From NCBI GenBank assembly GCA_037176705.1, contig CM073886.1, forward strand, positions 126,820,001 to 126,884,000: a stretch of DNA of 64,000 nt, given 5' to 3'. Shown here piece by piece: positions 24,006 through 33,330 of the stretch. This DNA comes from Molossus alvarezi (lineage: Eukaryota; Chordata; Mammalia; Chiroptera; Molossidae). The position numbers and the translations under genes are program-made. The stretch's first letter is position 1; each line of letters opens with the position of its first letter. Below the pieces are notes generated by a model. The model searched no databases. It had not been told where the DNA came from and was given only the letters and a program-made list of their open reading frames with translations.

Positions 24006-24011
24006 TAAATA
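24006..24011 (+). promoter_or_regulatory. TATA-like box of cassette copy 1
   Basis: TAAATA in 'gtgtaaatacccaggcagcg', 85 bp before ATG 24,091. The spacing matches the second copy, which reads ATAAATA. Confidence 0.45.
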
Positions 24012-24090
24012 CCCAGGCAGCGGGTACCACCGCAGCCTTTGCGCCCTGCAGCAGCTCCAGCGCTGTGTCCTCTGGCCCCACGTCTGCGCG

Positions 24091-24483
24091 ATGGATCAGC
24101 ACCGTCTCCACGCTGGCAACCAGGCTTGGGATTCCGCAGACCTGCCGTCGGAGCCCCAGCCTCCGTTGGTCTCAGGAGAAGCGGGGCCCTGGCCGCTGCC
24201 TCTCTACCCTGTGCTGGGAGAGCGCTCGGGCCACCGCCGCGGTGCCAACGACGACGGGCAGCTACTCTCCAGTCCTTATTGGCGGCTGGGCTCATCGACC
24301 TACCCGCAAACCGCGAGGATCCTCAACGAAGCCCAGGGCCCCTCCGAACCACGCCCGCCGCTGCCAACTGTAGGCCTCGGACCTGGGGCGCCCACCGCGC
24401 CAGGAGCACCCGCTGGAGCGCGGGAGCCGGCAAACGAATACATACATCGTGGTGTTGCTTCCCGTGCCCCTGCCGCGCCGTGA
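24091..24483 (+). pseudogene. Cassette ORF copy 1, frameshifted
   Basis: The first residues (MDQHRLHAGNQAWDSADLPS) match the 385-aa ORF at 31,069. Copy 1 has 34 additional residues (about 36-69) that include the GHRRGANDDG text from which the 70-bp array derives. That difference is 102 bp, so frame is kept. Near 24,440 an extra 4 bp ('acatacat' where copy 2 has one 'acat') shifts the frame, and it ends after 130 codons. Further on it lacks the final hydrophobic module and the TAA seen in copy 2. AATAAA follows at 24,699. It is probably a decayed copy, of unknown function. Confidence 0.45.
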
Positions 24484-24698
24484 CGCGGACGGATCGCCGG
24501 ACCCGGAGACCTGGTTCGTCTCGCACCTTTCAGATCGCCGCCCTCCTCCCGAGCCCGCCGCGGGGAGCACGCGCACGCGTTTCTCAGCCTGCCTGCGGTG
24601 GTCGCTCGCGCCGCCTACACCTTGAGCCGCTCGCCGCGATCGCAGAGGGAGGGGACCCACTTGGCAAGTCCGCCCGCGGGAAAGGGTGTCTAAGGGGC

Positions 24699-24704
24699 AA
24701 TAAA
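24699..24704 (+). promoter_or_regulatory. Polyadenylation signal of cassette copy 1
   Basis: AATAAA followed by 'gtgcattggcacgtcactgc' and a T-rich stretch, the same context as at 32,298. Confidence 0.5.
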
Positions 24705-24999
24705 AGTGCATTGGCACGTCACTGCAGTGTCCCTTGTCAATTTTTGATTCGGTCTCTCTCCCTGCTACGCTGGTCGCTTCTTATTCCACTTTGCTCGCTG
24801 ATTACTGAGCCAGGGACACAAATCTGTTGGCGATTCGGACGAGGCAGGGGCCGTGGGCGCTGGCTTCTCCAGCCGCGCTTTCTGCACCGCAGCAGGACCA
24901 GTGGCCTTTCTGGGGCGCTGGCTGGACCCAGTTCGTTCCGTTGTTTGCGACCGCGTTTAGTGGATAGGAGCGGGTTTAGGGCCTCCTTTTTGAAATCGG

Positions 25000-25395
25000 A
25001 CAGATCCCTGGTTTTTAATACTGGACAGATAACTCCGTTTTGAAACCCGACAGAAGCTTCGTTTTGGAAACCGTACAGAAACCTCGTTTTTAATACCAAA
25101 AAAATACCTCGTTTGTGATACCGGACAAATAAGTCGTTTTTGAAAGAACCAATACCGCCTTTTTGAGACCAGAGAGAAATTCGTTTTTGAAATCGGTGAA
25201 ACACCTCGTTTTAACACCGGACAGAGATTTTGACTTTAACACCGAGGTACGTCGTGTTTGATACACGACAAATACCACCTTTTAACACAATGTGTCGTTT
25301 TTGAACGGAAATGGGTGAAACACCTCCTTTTAACACCAGACGGATATCTCGCTTTTAAACCGGAAAAATACCTCGTTTTTGATTTTTTAATACAG
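25000..25395. repeat. A+T-rich CG-containing subrepeats, copy 1
   Basis: Irregular repeats of phrases such as 'acctcgttttaacaccgg' and 'gataccggacaaat'. They are a diverged form of the block at 32,413-33,330. Confidence 0.7.
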
Positions 25396-25585
25396 ATACC
25401 AGGTTTTCTCCTCCACACACCCTATCTCCATTCACAGGAAACCTCTCTTATTTATGTGGACAAAAACCAGATTTCCTGAAGGTAATTCACGACTTCTAGT
25501 TTTTAAAAAAATAGCTCTGGTCTCTTTGTTATGCAACATCTGTTGGTTTGGCAATACTGGATTTCCCCTGTTTCATTGGGTAGCT

Positions 25586-28500
25586 CTGCCACCGCCGCGG
25601 TGCGAATGACAAAGGGCAGCTGCTTTCCAGACCTGTTGGAGGCGGGCCTCATCGTCCCACCGGCAAACCGCGAAGATCCTCAACGAAGCCCAGGGCCCCT
25701 CGGAACCACGCCCGGCGCTTCCCACTAAGAGCCTCGGGTCTGGGACGCCGACCACGCCAGGAGCCCCCGCTGGAGCGTGGGAGCCGGCAAACGAATGCAT
25801 CGTGGTCCGGGCCACCGCCGCGGTGCCGATGACGACGGGCTGGAGCGTGGGAGCCGGCAAACGAATGCATCGAGTTCCGGGCCACCGCAGCGGTGCCCAT
25901 GACGATGGGAAGCTGCTTTCGGGACCACGCCCGGCGCTGCCCACTATGGGCCTCGGGTGTGGGGTGCGACCACGCCAGGAGCCCCCGCTGGAGCGTGGGA
26001 GCCGGCAAACGCATACATCGTGGTGCGGGTCACCGCCGCGGTGCCGATGACGACGGGCTGGAGCGTGGGAGCCGGCAAACGAATGCATCGTGGTGCGGGT
26101 CACCGCCGCGGTGCCGATGACGACGGGCTGGAGCGTGGGAGCCGGCAAACGAATGCATCGTGGTCCGGGCCACCGCCGCGGTGCCGATGACGACGGGCTG
26201 GAGCGTGGGAGCCGGCAAACGAATGCATCGTGGTCCGGGCCACCGCCGCGGTGCCGATGACGACGGGCTGGAGCGTGGGAGCCGGCAAACGAATGCATCG
26301 TGGTCCGGGCCACCGCCGCGGTGCCGATGACGACGGGCTGGAGCGTGGGAGCCGGCAAACGAATGCATCGTGGTCCGGGCCACCGCCGCGGTGCCGATGA
26401 CGACGGGCTGGAACGTGGGAGCCGGCAAACGAATGCATCGTGGTCCGGGTCACCGCCGCGGTGCCGATGACGACGGGCTGGAGCGTGGGAGCCGGCAAAC
26501 GAATGCATCGTGGTCCGGGCCACCGCCGCGGTGCCGATGACGACGGGCTGGAGCGTGGGAGCCGGCAAACGAATGCATCGTAGTCAGGGTCTCCGCCGCG
26601 GTGCCGGTGACGACGGGAAGCTGCTTTCCGGGACCACGCCCGGCGCTGCCTACTATGGGCCTCGGTTCTGAGACGCCGACCACGCCAGGAGTCCCCGCCA
26701 GGAGTCCCCGCTGGAGCGTGGGAGCCGGCAAACGAATGCATCGTGGTCCGGGCCACCGCCGCGGTGCCAATGACGACGGGAAGCTGCTTTCCGGGACCAC
26801 GCCCGGCGCTGCCTACTATGGGCCTCGGTTCTGGGACGCCGACCACGCCAGGAGTCCTCGCTGGAGCGTGGGAGCCGGCAAACGAATATATCGTGGTGTT
26901 GCTTCCCGTCGCCCTGTGGGCTGTGCAGCGGGCGGTACGCGGGACCATGACACCTGCATCGTTGGCGGCTAGCCTCATCGACCTACCGGCAAACCGGGCC
27001 ACCGCCGCGGTGCCGATGACGACGGGACCACGCCCGGCGCTGCCCACTATGGGCCTCGGGTGTGGGATGCGACCACGCCAGGAGTCCCCGCTGGAGAGTG
27101 GGAGCCGGCAAACGAATGCATCGTGGTCCGGGCCACCGCCGCGGTGCCGATGACGACGGGAAGCTGCTTTCCGGGACCACGCCCGGCGCTGCCTACTATG
27201 GGCCTCGGTTCTGGGACGCCGACCACGCCAGGAGTCCTCGCTGGAGCGTGGGAGCCGGCAAACGAATATATCGTGGTGTTGCTTCCCGTCGCCCTGTGGG
27301 CTGTGCAGCGGGCGGTACGCGGGACCATGACACCTGCATCGTTGGCGGCTAGCCTCATCGACCTACCGGCAAACCGGGCCACCGCCGCGGTGCCGATGAC
27401 GACGGGACCACGCCCGGCGCTGCCCACTATGGGCCTCGGGTGTGGGATGCGACCACGCCAGGAGTCCCCGCTGGAGAGTGGGAGCCGGCAAACGAATACA
27501 TCGTGGTCCGGGTCACCGCCGCGGTGCCGATGAAGACGGGCTGGAGCGTGGGAGCCGGCAAACGAATGCTTCGTGGTCCGGGCCACCGCCGCGGTGCCGA
27601 TGACGACGGGCTGGAGCGTGGGAGCCGGCAAACGAATGCATCGTGGTCCGGGTCACCGCCGCGGTGCCGATGAGGACGGGCTGGAGCGTGGGAGCCGGCA
27701 AACGAATGCATCGTGGTCAGGATCACCGCCGCGGTGCCGATGACGACGGGCTGGAGCGTGGGAGCCGGCAAACGAATGCATCGTAGTCCGGGCCACCGCC
27801 GCGGTGCCGATGACGACGGGCTGGAGCGTGGGAGCCGGCATACGAATACATCGTGGTCCGGGTCACCGCCGCGGTGCCGATGACGACGGGCAGCTGCTTT
27901 CGGGACCACGCCCGGCGCTGCCCACTATGGGCCTCGGGTGTGGGATACGACCACGCCAGGAGCCCCCGCTGGAGAGTGGGAGCCGGCAAACGAATACATC
28001 GTGGTCCGGGTCACCGCCGCGGTGCCGATGAAGACGGGCTGGAGCGTGGGAGCCGGCAAACGAATGCATCGTGGTCAGGGTCACCGCCGAGGTGCCGATG
28101 ACGACGGGCTGGAGCGTGGGAGCCGGCATATGTATACATCGTGGACCGGGCCACCGCCGCGGTGCCGATGACGATGGGAAGCTGCTTTCGGGACCACGCC
28201 CGGCGCTGCCCACTATGGGCCTCGTGTGTGGGGTGCGACCACGCCAGGAGCCCCCGCTGGAGCGTGGGAGCCGGCAAACGCATACATCGTGGTCCGGGTC
28301 ACCGCCGCGGTGCCGATGACGACGGGCTGGAGCGTGGGAGCCGGCAAACGAATGCATCGTGGTCCGGGCCACCGCCGCGGTGCCGATGACGACGGGCTGG
28401 AGCGTGGGAGCCGGCAAACGAATGCATCGTGGTCCGGGTCACCGCCGCGGTGCCCCTGACGACGGGCTGGAGCGTGGGAGCCGGCAAACGAATGCATCGT

Positions 28501-30899
28501 AGTCCGGGTCACCGCCGCGGTGCCGATGACGACGGGCTGGAGCTTGGGATCCAGAAAACGAATGCATCGTGGTCCGGGCCACCGCCGCGGTGCCGATGAC
28601 GACGGGCTGGAGCGTGGGAGCCGGAAAACGAATACATCGTGGTCCGGGCCACCGCCGCGGTGCCGATGACGACGGGCTGGAGCGTGGGAGCCGGCAAACG
28701 AATGCATCGTGGTCAGGGTCACCGCCGCGGTGCCGATGACGACGGGCTGGAGCGTGGGAGCCGGCATATGGATACATCGTGGACCGGGCCACCGCCGCGG
28801 TGCCGATGACGATGGGAAGCTGCTTTCGGGACCACGCCCGGCGCTGCCCACTATGGGCCTCGTGTGTGGGGTGCGACCACGCCAGGAGTCCCCGCCAGGA
28901 GTCCCCGCTGGAGCGTGGGAGATGGCAAACGAATGCATCGTGGTCCGGGCCACCGCCGCGGTGCCGATGACGACGGGCTGGAGCGTGGGAGCCGGCAAAC
29001 GAATGCATCGTGGTCCGGGCCACCGCCGCGGTGCCGATGACGACGGGAAGCTGCTTTCCGGGACCACGCCCGGCGCTGCCTACTATGGGCCTCGGTTCTG
29101 GGACGCCGACCACACCAGGAGTCCTCGCTGGAGCGTGGGAGCCGGCAAACGAATACATCGTGGTGTTGCTTCCCGTCGCCCTGCGGGCTGTGCCGGGGGC
29201 GGTACGCGGGACCATGACACCTGCATCGTTGGCGGCTAGCCTCATCGACCTACCGGCAAACCGGGCCACCGCCGCGGTGCCGATGACGACGGGCAGCTGC
29301 TTTCGGGACCACGCCCGGCGCTGCCCACTATGGGCCTCGGGTGTGGGATGCGACCACGCCAGGAGTCCCCGCTGGAGAGTGGGAGCCGGCAAAAGAATAC
29401 ATCGTGGTCTGGGTCACCGCCGCGGTGCCGATGAAGACGGGCTGGAGCGTGGGAGCCGGCAAACGAATGCATCGTGGTCAGGGTCACCACAGCGGTGCCG
29501 ATGACGACGGGCTGGAGCGTGGGAGCCGGCAAACGAATGCATCGTAGTCCGGGTCACCGCCGCGGTGCCGATGAAGACGGGCTGGAGCGTGGGAGCCGGC
29601 AAACGAATGCATCGTGGTCAGGGTCACCACAGCGGTGCCGATGACGACGGGCTGGAGCGTGGGAGCCGGCAAACGAATACATCGTAGTCCGGGTCACCGC
29701 CGCGGTGCCGATGAAGACGGGCTGGAGCGTGGGAGCCGGCAAACGAATGCATCGTGGTCAGGGTCACCACAGCGGTGCCGATGACGACGGGCTGGAGCGT
29801 GGGAGCCGGCAAACGAATGCATCGTAGTCCAGGTCACCGTCGCGGTGCCGATGACGACGGGCTGGAGCGTGGGATCCAGAAAACGAATGCATCGTGGTCC
29901 GGGCCACCGCCGCGGTGCCGATGACTACGGGCTGAAGCGTGGGAGCCGGCAAACGAATGCATCGTGGTCCGGGTCACCGCCGCGGTGCCGATGACGACGG
30001 GCTGGAGCGTGGGAGCCGGCAAACGAATGCATCGTAGTCCGGGTCACCGCCGCGGTGCCGATGACGACGGGCTGGAGCTTGGGATCCAGAAAACGAATGC
30101 ATCGTGGTCCGGGCCACCGCCGCGGTGCCGATGACGACGGGCTGGAGCGTGGGAGCCGGCAAACGAATACATCGTGGTCCGGGTCACCGCCGCGGTGCCG
30201 ATGACGACGGGCAGCTGCTTTCGGGACCACGCCCGGCGCTGCCCACTATGGGCCTCGGGTGTGGGATGCGACCACGCCAGGAGCCCCCGCTGGAGCGTGG
30301 GAGCCGGCAAACGAATACATCGTGGTGTTGCTTCCCGTCGCCCTGCGGGCCGTGCCGCGGGCGGATCGCGGGACCCTGACACCTGCATCGTTGGCGGCTA
30401 GCCTCATCGACCTACCGGCAAACCGGGCCACCGCCGCGGTGCCGATGACGACGGGCAGCTGCTTTCGGGACCACGCCCGGCGCTGCCCACTATGGGCCTC
30501 GGGTGTGGGATGCGACCACGCCAGGAGCCCCCGCTGGAGAGTAGGAGCCGGCAAACGAATACATCGTCGTCCGGGCCACCGTCGCGGTGCCAATGACGAC
30601 GGGCTGGAGCATGGGAGCCGGCAAACGAATACATCGTGGTCCGGGTCACCGCCGCGGTGCCGATGACGACGGGCTGGAGCGTGGGAGCCGGCAAACGAAT
30701 GCATCGTGGTCCGGGCCACCGCCGCGGTGCCGATGACGATGGGAAGCTGCTTTCGGGACCACGCCCAGCGCTGCCTACTATGGGCCTCGGTTTTGGTAGG
30801 ACGACCACGCCAGGAGCACCGGCTGGAGCGTGGGAGCCGGCAAAGGAATGCATTGTGGTGTTGCGTCCGGTGCCCCTGCTGTGCTGTGACGCGGGCGCA
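25586..30899. repeat. 70-bp CpG-dense tandem array, about 50 units
   Basis: The unit joins 'ctggagcgtgggagccggca' with 'accgccgcggtgccgatgac'. Both halves occur, far apart, in cassette copy 1 ORF. Units are 70 bp apart over long runs (26,030-26,600, 27,520-27,890, 28,290-28,800, 29,400-30,190). Longer variants insert 'gctgctttccgggaccacgc...actatgggcctcgg' or a further stretch with 'gttgcttcccgtcgccctg'. Higher-order repeats include a near-perfect 380-bp pair (26,881 and 27,261), a 638-bp repeat (28,126 and 28,764) and a 140-bp dimer three times (29,481, 29,621, 29,761). Each unit keeps about 10-11 CpG. Confidence 0.95.
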
Positions 30900-30949
30900 T
30901 ATTTTTGAATCGCTTTTGTTTTTTGCTGAGGTCAGTATTATGCTCTGCC

Positions 30950-30990
30950 GGGTGGTGGGCGGAGACACACCTCCCTGGCCGGCATAAATA
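30950..30990 (+). promoter_or_regulatory. GC box and TATA of cassette copy 2
   Basis: 'ggtgggcggagac' near 30,954 (Sp1-like) lies about 20 bp before ATAAATA (30,984-30,990). The ATG at 31,069 follows about 85 bp on. The arrangement is that of a compact class II promoter, but U3 of an LTR would look alike. Confidence 0.5.
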
Positions 30991-31068
30991 CCCAGGCAGC
31001 GGGTACACTGCAGCCATTGCGCCCTGCAGCACCTCCAGCGCTGTGTCCTCTGTCTCCAAGTCTGCGCG

Positions 31069-32226
31069 ATGGATCAGCACCGTCTCCACACTGGCAACCA
31101 GGTTTGGGATTCCGCAGACCTGCCGTCGGAGCCCCAGCCTCCGTTGGTCTCAGGAGAAGCGGGGCCCTCATCGACCTTCCCGCAAACCGCGAGGATCCTC
31201 AACGAAGCCCAGGGCCCCTCGGAACCACGCCCGGCGCTGCCCACTATGGGCCTCGGGCCTGAGGCGCCGACCACGCCAGGAGCCCCCGCTGGAGCGTGGG
31301 AGACGGCAAACGAACACCTTTCAGATCGCCGCCCTCCTCCCGAACCCGCCGCGGGGAGCATGCGCACGCGTTACTCATCCTACCTGCAGTGGATCGCTCG
31401 CGCCGCCTACACCTTGAGCCCCTGGGCTGCTGTCTGCGCTGCGCTGTTGGACCTCCTTGGGCAGCAGTGGATCGCTCGCACCGCCTACACCTTGAGCCGC
31501 TGGGCTGATGTCTGCGCTGCGCTGTTGGACCTCCTTGGACCACCGACCAGGCCAGGAGCACCCGCTGTAGCGTGGGAGCCGGCAAACGAACACCTTTCAG
31601 ATCGCCGCCCTCCTCCCGAGCCCGCCGCGGGGAGCATGCGCACGCGTTTCTCAGCGCGTTTCTCAGCCTGCCTGCAGTGGATCGCTCGCGTCGCCTACAC
31701 CTTGAGCCCCTGGGCTGCTGTCTGCGCTGCTCTGTTGGACCTCCTTAGACCACCGACCAGGCCAGGAGCACCCGCTGTAGCGTGGGAGCCGGCAAACGAA
31801 CACCTTTCAGATCGCCGCCCTCCTCCCGAGCCCGCCGCGGGGAGCACGCGCACGCGTTTCTCAGCCTTCCTGCGGTGGATCGCTCGCGCCGCCTACACCT
31901 TGAGCGGCTGGGCTGATGTCTGCGCTTTGGACCTCCTTGGACTGCCGACCACGCCAGGAGCACCCGCTGGAGCGTGGGTGCCGGCAAACGAATACATCGT
32001 GGTGTTGCTTCCCGTGCCCCTGCCACGCCGTGACGCGGGCGGATCGCCGGACCCGGAGACCTGGTTCGTCTCGCACCTTTCAGATCGCCGCCCTCCTCCC
32101 GAGCCCGCCACGGGGAACATGCGCACGCGTTTCTCAGCCTGCCTGCGGTGGATCGCTCGCGCCGCCTACACCTTGAGCCCCTGGGCTGCTGTCTGCGCTG
32201 CGCTGCTGGACCTCCTTGGACTCTAA
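31069..32226 (+). CDS. 385-aa modular ORF, unknown family
   Basis: ATG 31,069 (G at -3 and +4, good context) to TAA 32,224-32,226. I chose this start because it is conserved in copy 1 at the same distance from TATA. After a Pro-rich N-terminus (1-80), a module with HLSDRRPPPEPA, RTRFSA, WIARAAYTLS and a hydrophobic WAAVCAALLDLL segment repeats. HLSDRR begins at residues 83, 175, 245 and 336. WIAR occurs at 108, 134, 204, 270 and 361. Spacings of 276, 210 and 273 bp are all multiples of three, as is the 102-bp difference from copy 1. That contrasts with the 70-bp array. It has no signal peptide or known domain. AATAAA lies 72 bp after the stop. It may be an intronless gene of a macrosatellite, a repeat-protein artefact of CpG-rich DNA, or part of an LTR. 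Confidence 0.4.
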   Translation: MDQHRLHTGNQVWDSADLPSEPQPPLVSGEAGPSSTFPQTARILNEAQGPSEPRPALPTMGLGPEAPTTPGAPAGAWETANEHLSDRRPPPEPAAGSMRTRYSSYLQWIARAAYTLSPWAAVCAALLDLLGQQWIARTAYTLSRWADVCAALLDLLGPPTRPGAPAVAWEPANEHLSDRRPPPEPAAGSMRTRFSARFSACLQWIARVAYTLSPWAAVCAALLDLLRPPTRPGAPAVAWEPANEHLSDRRPPPEPAAGSTRTRFSAFLRWIARAAYTLSGWADVCALDLLGLPTTPGAPAGAWVPANEYIVVLLPVPLPRRDAGGSPDPETWFVSHLSDRRPPPEPATGNMRTRFSACLRWIARAAYTLSPWAAVCAALLDLLGL

Positions 32227-32297
32227 GGAGCGCCGCGATCGCAGAGGGAGGGGACCCACTTGGGACGGCCGCCCGCGGGAAAGGGTGTGTAAGGGGC

Positions 32298-32303
32298 AAT
32301 AAA
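32298..32303 (+). promoter_or_regulatory. Polyadenylation signal of cassette copy 2
   Basis: AATAAA with a GT/T-rich downstream stretch ('cagtgtcccttgtcaatttt'), 72 bp after the stop codon of the 385-aa ORF. Confidence 0.55.
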
Positions 32304-32412
32304 AGTGCATTGGCACGTCACTGCAGTGTCCCTTGTCAATTTTTAATTCGGTCTCTCCCTGCAACGCTGGTCGCTTCTTATTGCACTTTCCTCGCTGATT
32401 ACTGAGTCAGGG

Positions 32413-33330
32413 ACCCGAGGTACGTCGTGTTTGATACCCGACAAATACGTCGTTTTAACACAATGCGTCGTTTTTGAACCATAACGGGTGAAACACCTCG
32501 TTTTAACATTTCGCTTTTAACACCGAGGTAAGTCGTGTTGGATACCTGACAAATACGTCGTTTAACACAAATACGTCGTTTTAACACAATGCGTCGTTTT
32601 TGAACCGTTGAAACACATTTCGCCTTAATCACCGACGTACGTCGTTTTTGATACCCGACAAATACGTCGTTTTAACACAAATACGTCGTTTTAACACAAT
32701 ACGTCGTTTTAAAACCGTAATCGGTGAAACACCTCGTTTTAACATGGGACAGAGATTTCGCTTTTAACACCGAGTTACGTCGTGTTTCATACCCGCAAAT
32801 ACGATAGCGACAAATACGTCGTTTTAACACAATACGTCATTTTAACACAAATACGTCGTTTTTAAACCGTAATCGGTGAAACACCTCATTTTAACTCCGG
32901 ACGGAGATTTCGCCTTTAACACCGAGATACGTCGTGTTCGATACCCGACAAATACGTCGTTTTAACACAAATACGTCGTTTTAACACAATACGTCGTTTT
33001 TAAACCATAATCGGTGAAACACCTCGTTTTAACATGGGACAGAGATTTCGCTTTTAACACCGAGTTACGTCGTGTTTCATACACGCAAATACGATACCCG
33101 ACAAATACGTCGTTTTAACACAATACGTCGTTTTAACACAATACGTCGTTTTTAAACCGTAATCGGTGAAACACCTCGTTTTAACAAGGGACGGAGATTT
33201 CGCCTTTAACACCGAGGTACGTCGTGTTTGATACCCGACAAATAAATACTTCGTTTTAACACAATACGTCGTTTTGAACCGTGATCGGTGAAACACCTCC
33301 TTTTAACACAAAACGGAAATCGCGCTTTTT
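32413..33330. repeat. A+T-rich CG-containing subrepeats, copy 2
   Basis: Short phrases 'aaatacgtcgttttaacac' and 'ggtgaaacacctcgttttaa' recur. Start phrases 'caccgag.tacgtcgtg' at about 32,521, 32,631, 32,768, 32,920, 33,058 and 33,210 give a higher-order spacing of 110-152 bp. CpG is kept in an otherwise A+T-rich context. All open frames here are repeat artefacts. Confidence 0.9.

Larger units (their letters stand above)
23968..25585 (+). repeat. Macrosatellite-like monomer, copy 1
   Basis: The order is TATA-like TAAATA (24,006-24,011), ORF start (24,091), AATAAA (24,699), about 190 bp found only in this copy (24,815-25,000), an A+T-rich block with CG-containing subrepeats (about 25,000-25,395), and a shared tail ('aatacagataccaggttttc' to 'ggatttcccctgtttc'). 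The same order is seen at 30,900-33,672. The tail breaks off at 25,585, where the 70-bp array begins. I recognise no known family. Its U5-like CT-rich stretch after AATAAA leaves an LTR origin open. Confidence 0.75.

Noticed and set aside
24825..24850. Primer-binding site after the U5-like stretch of cassette copy 1
   Set aside because: 'ttggcgattcggacgaggc' starts with TGG two to three bases past an ACA, but it does not fit any tRNA 3' end I can recall. Copy 2 lacks it altogether.
25573..29392. Minus-strand open frames of 284-331 codons across the 70-bp array
   Set aside because: The unit has no stop in any minus-strand frame and 70 is 1 modulo 3, so every frame reads the same 70-residue cycle. 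There is no start, promoter or poly(A) context. This is a repeat artefact.
31069..32226. DUX4-like homeobox gene in the macrosatellite
   Set aside because: The layout is reminiscent of D4Z4, but no homeodomain wording appears in any frame.
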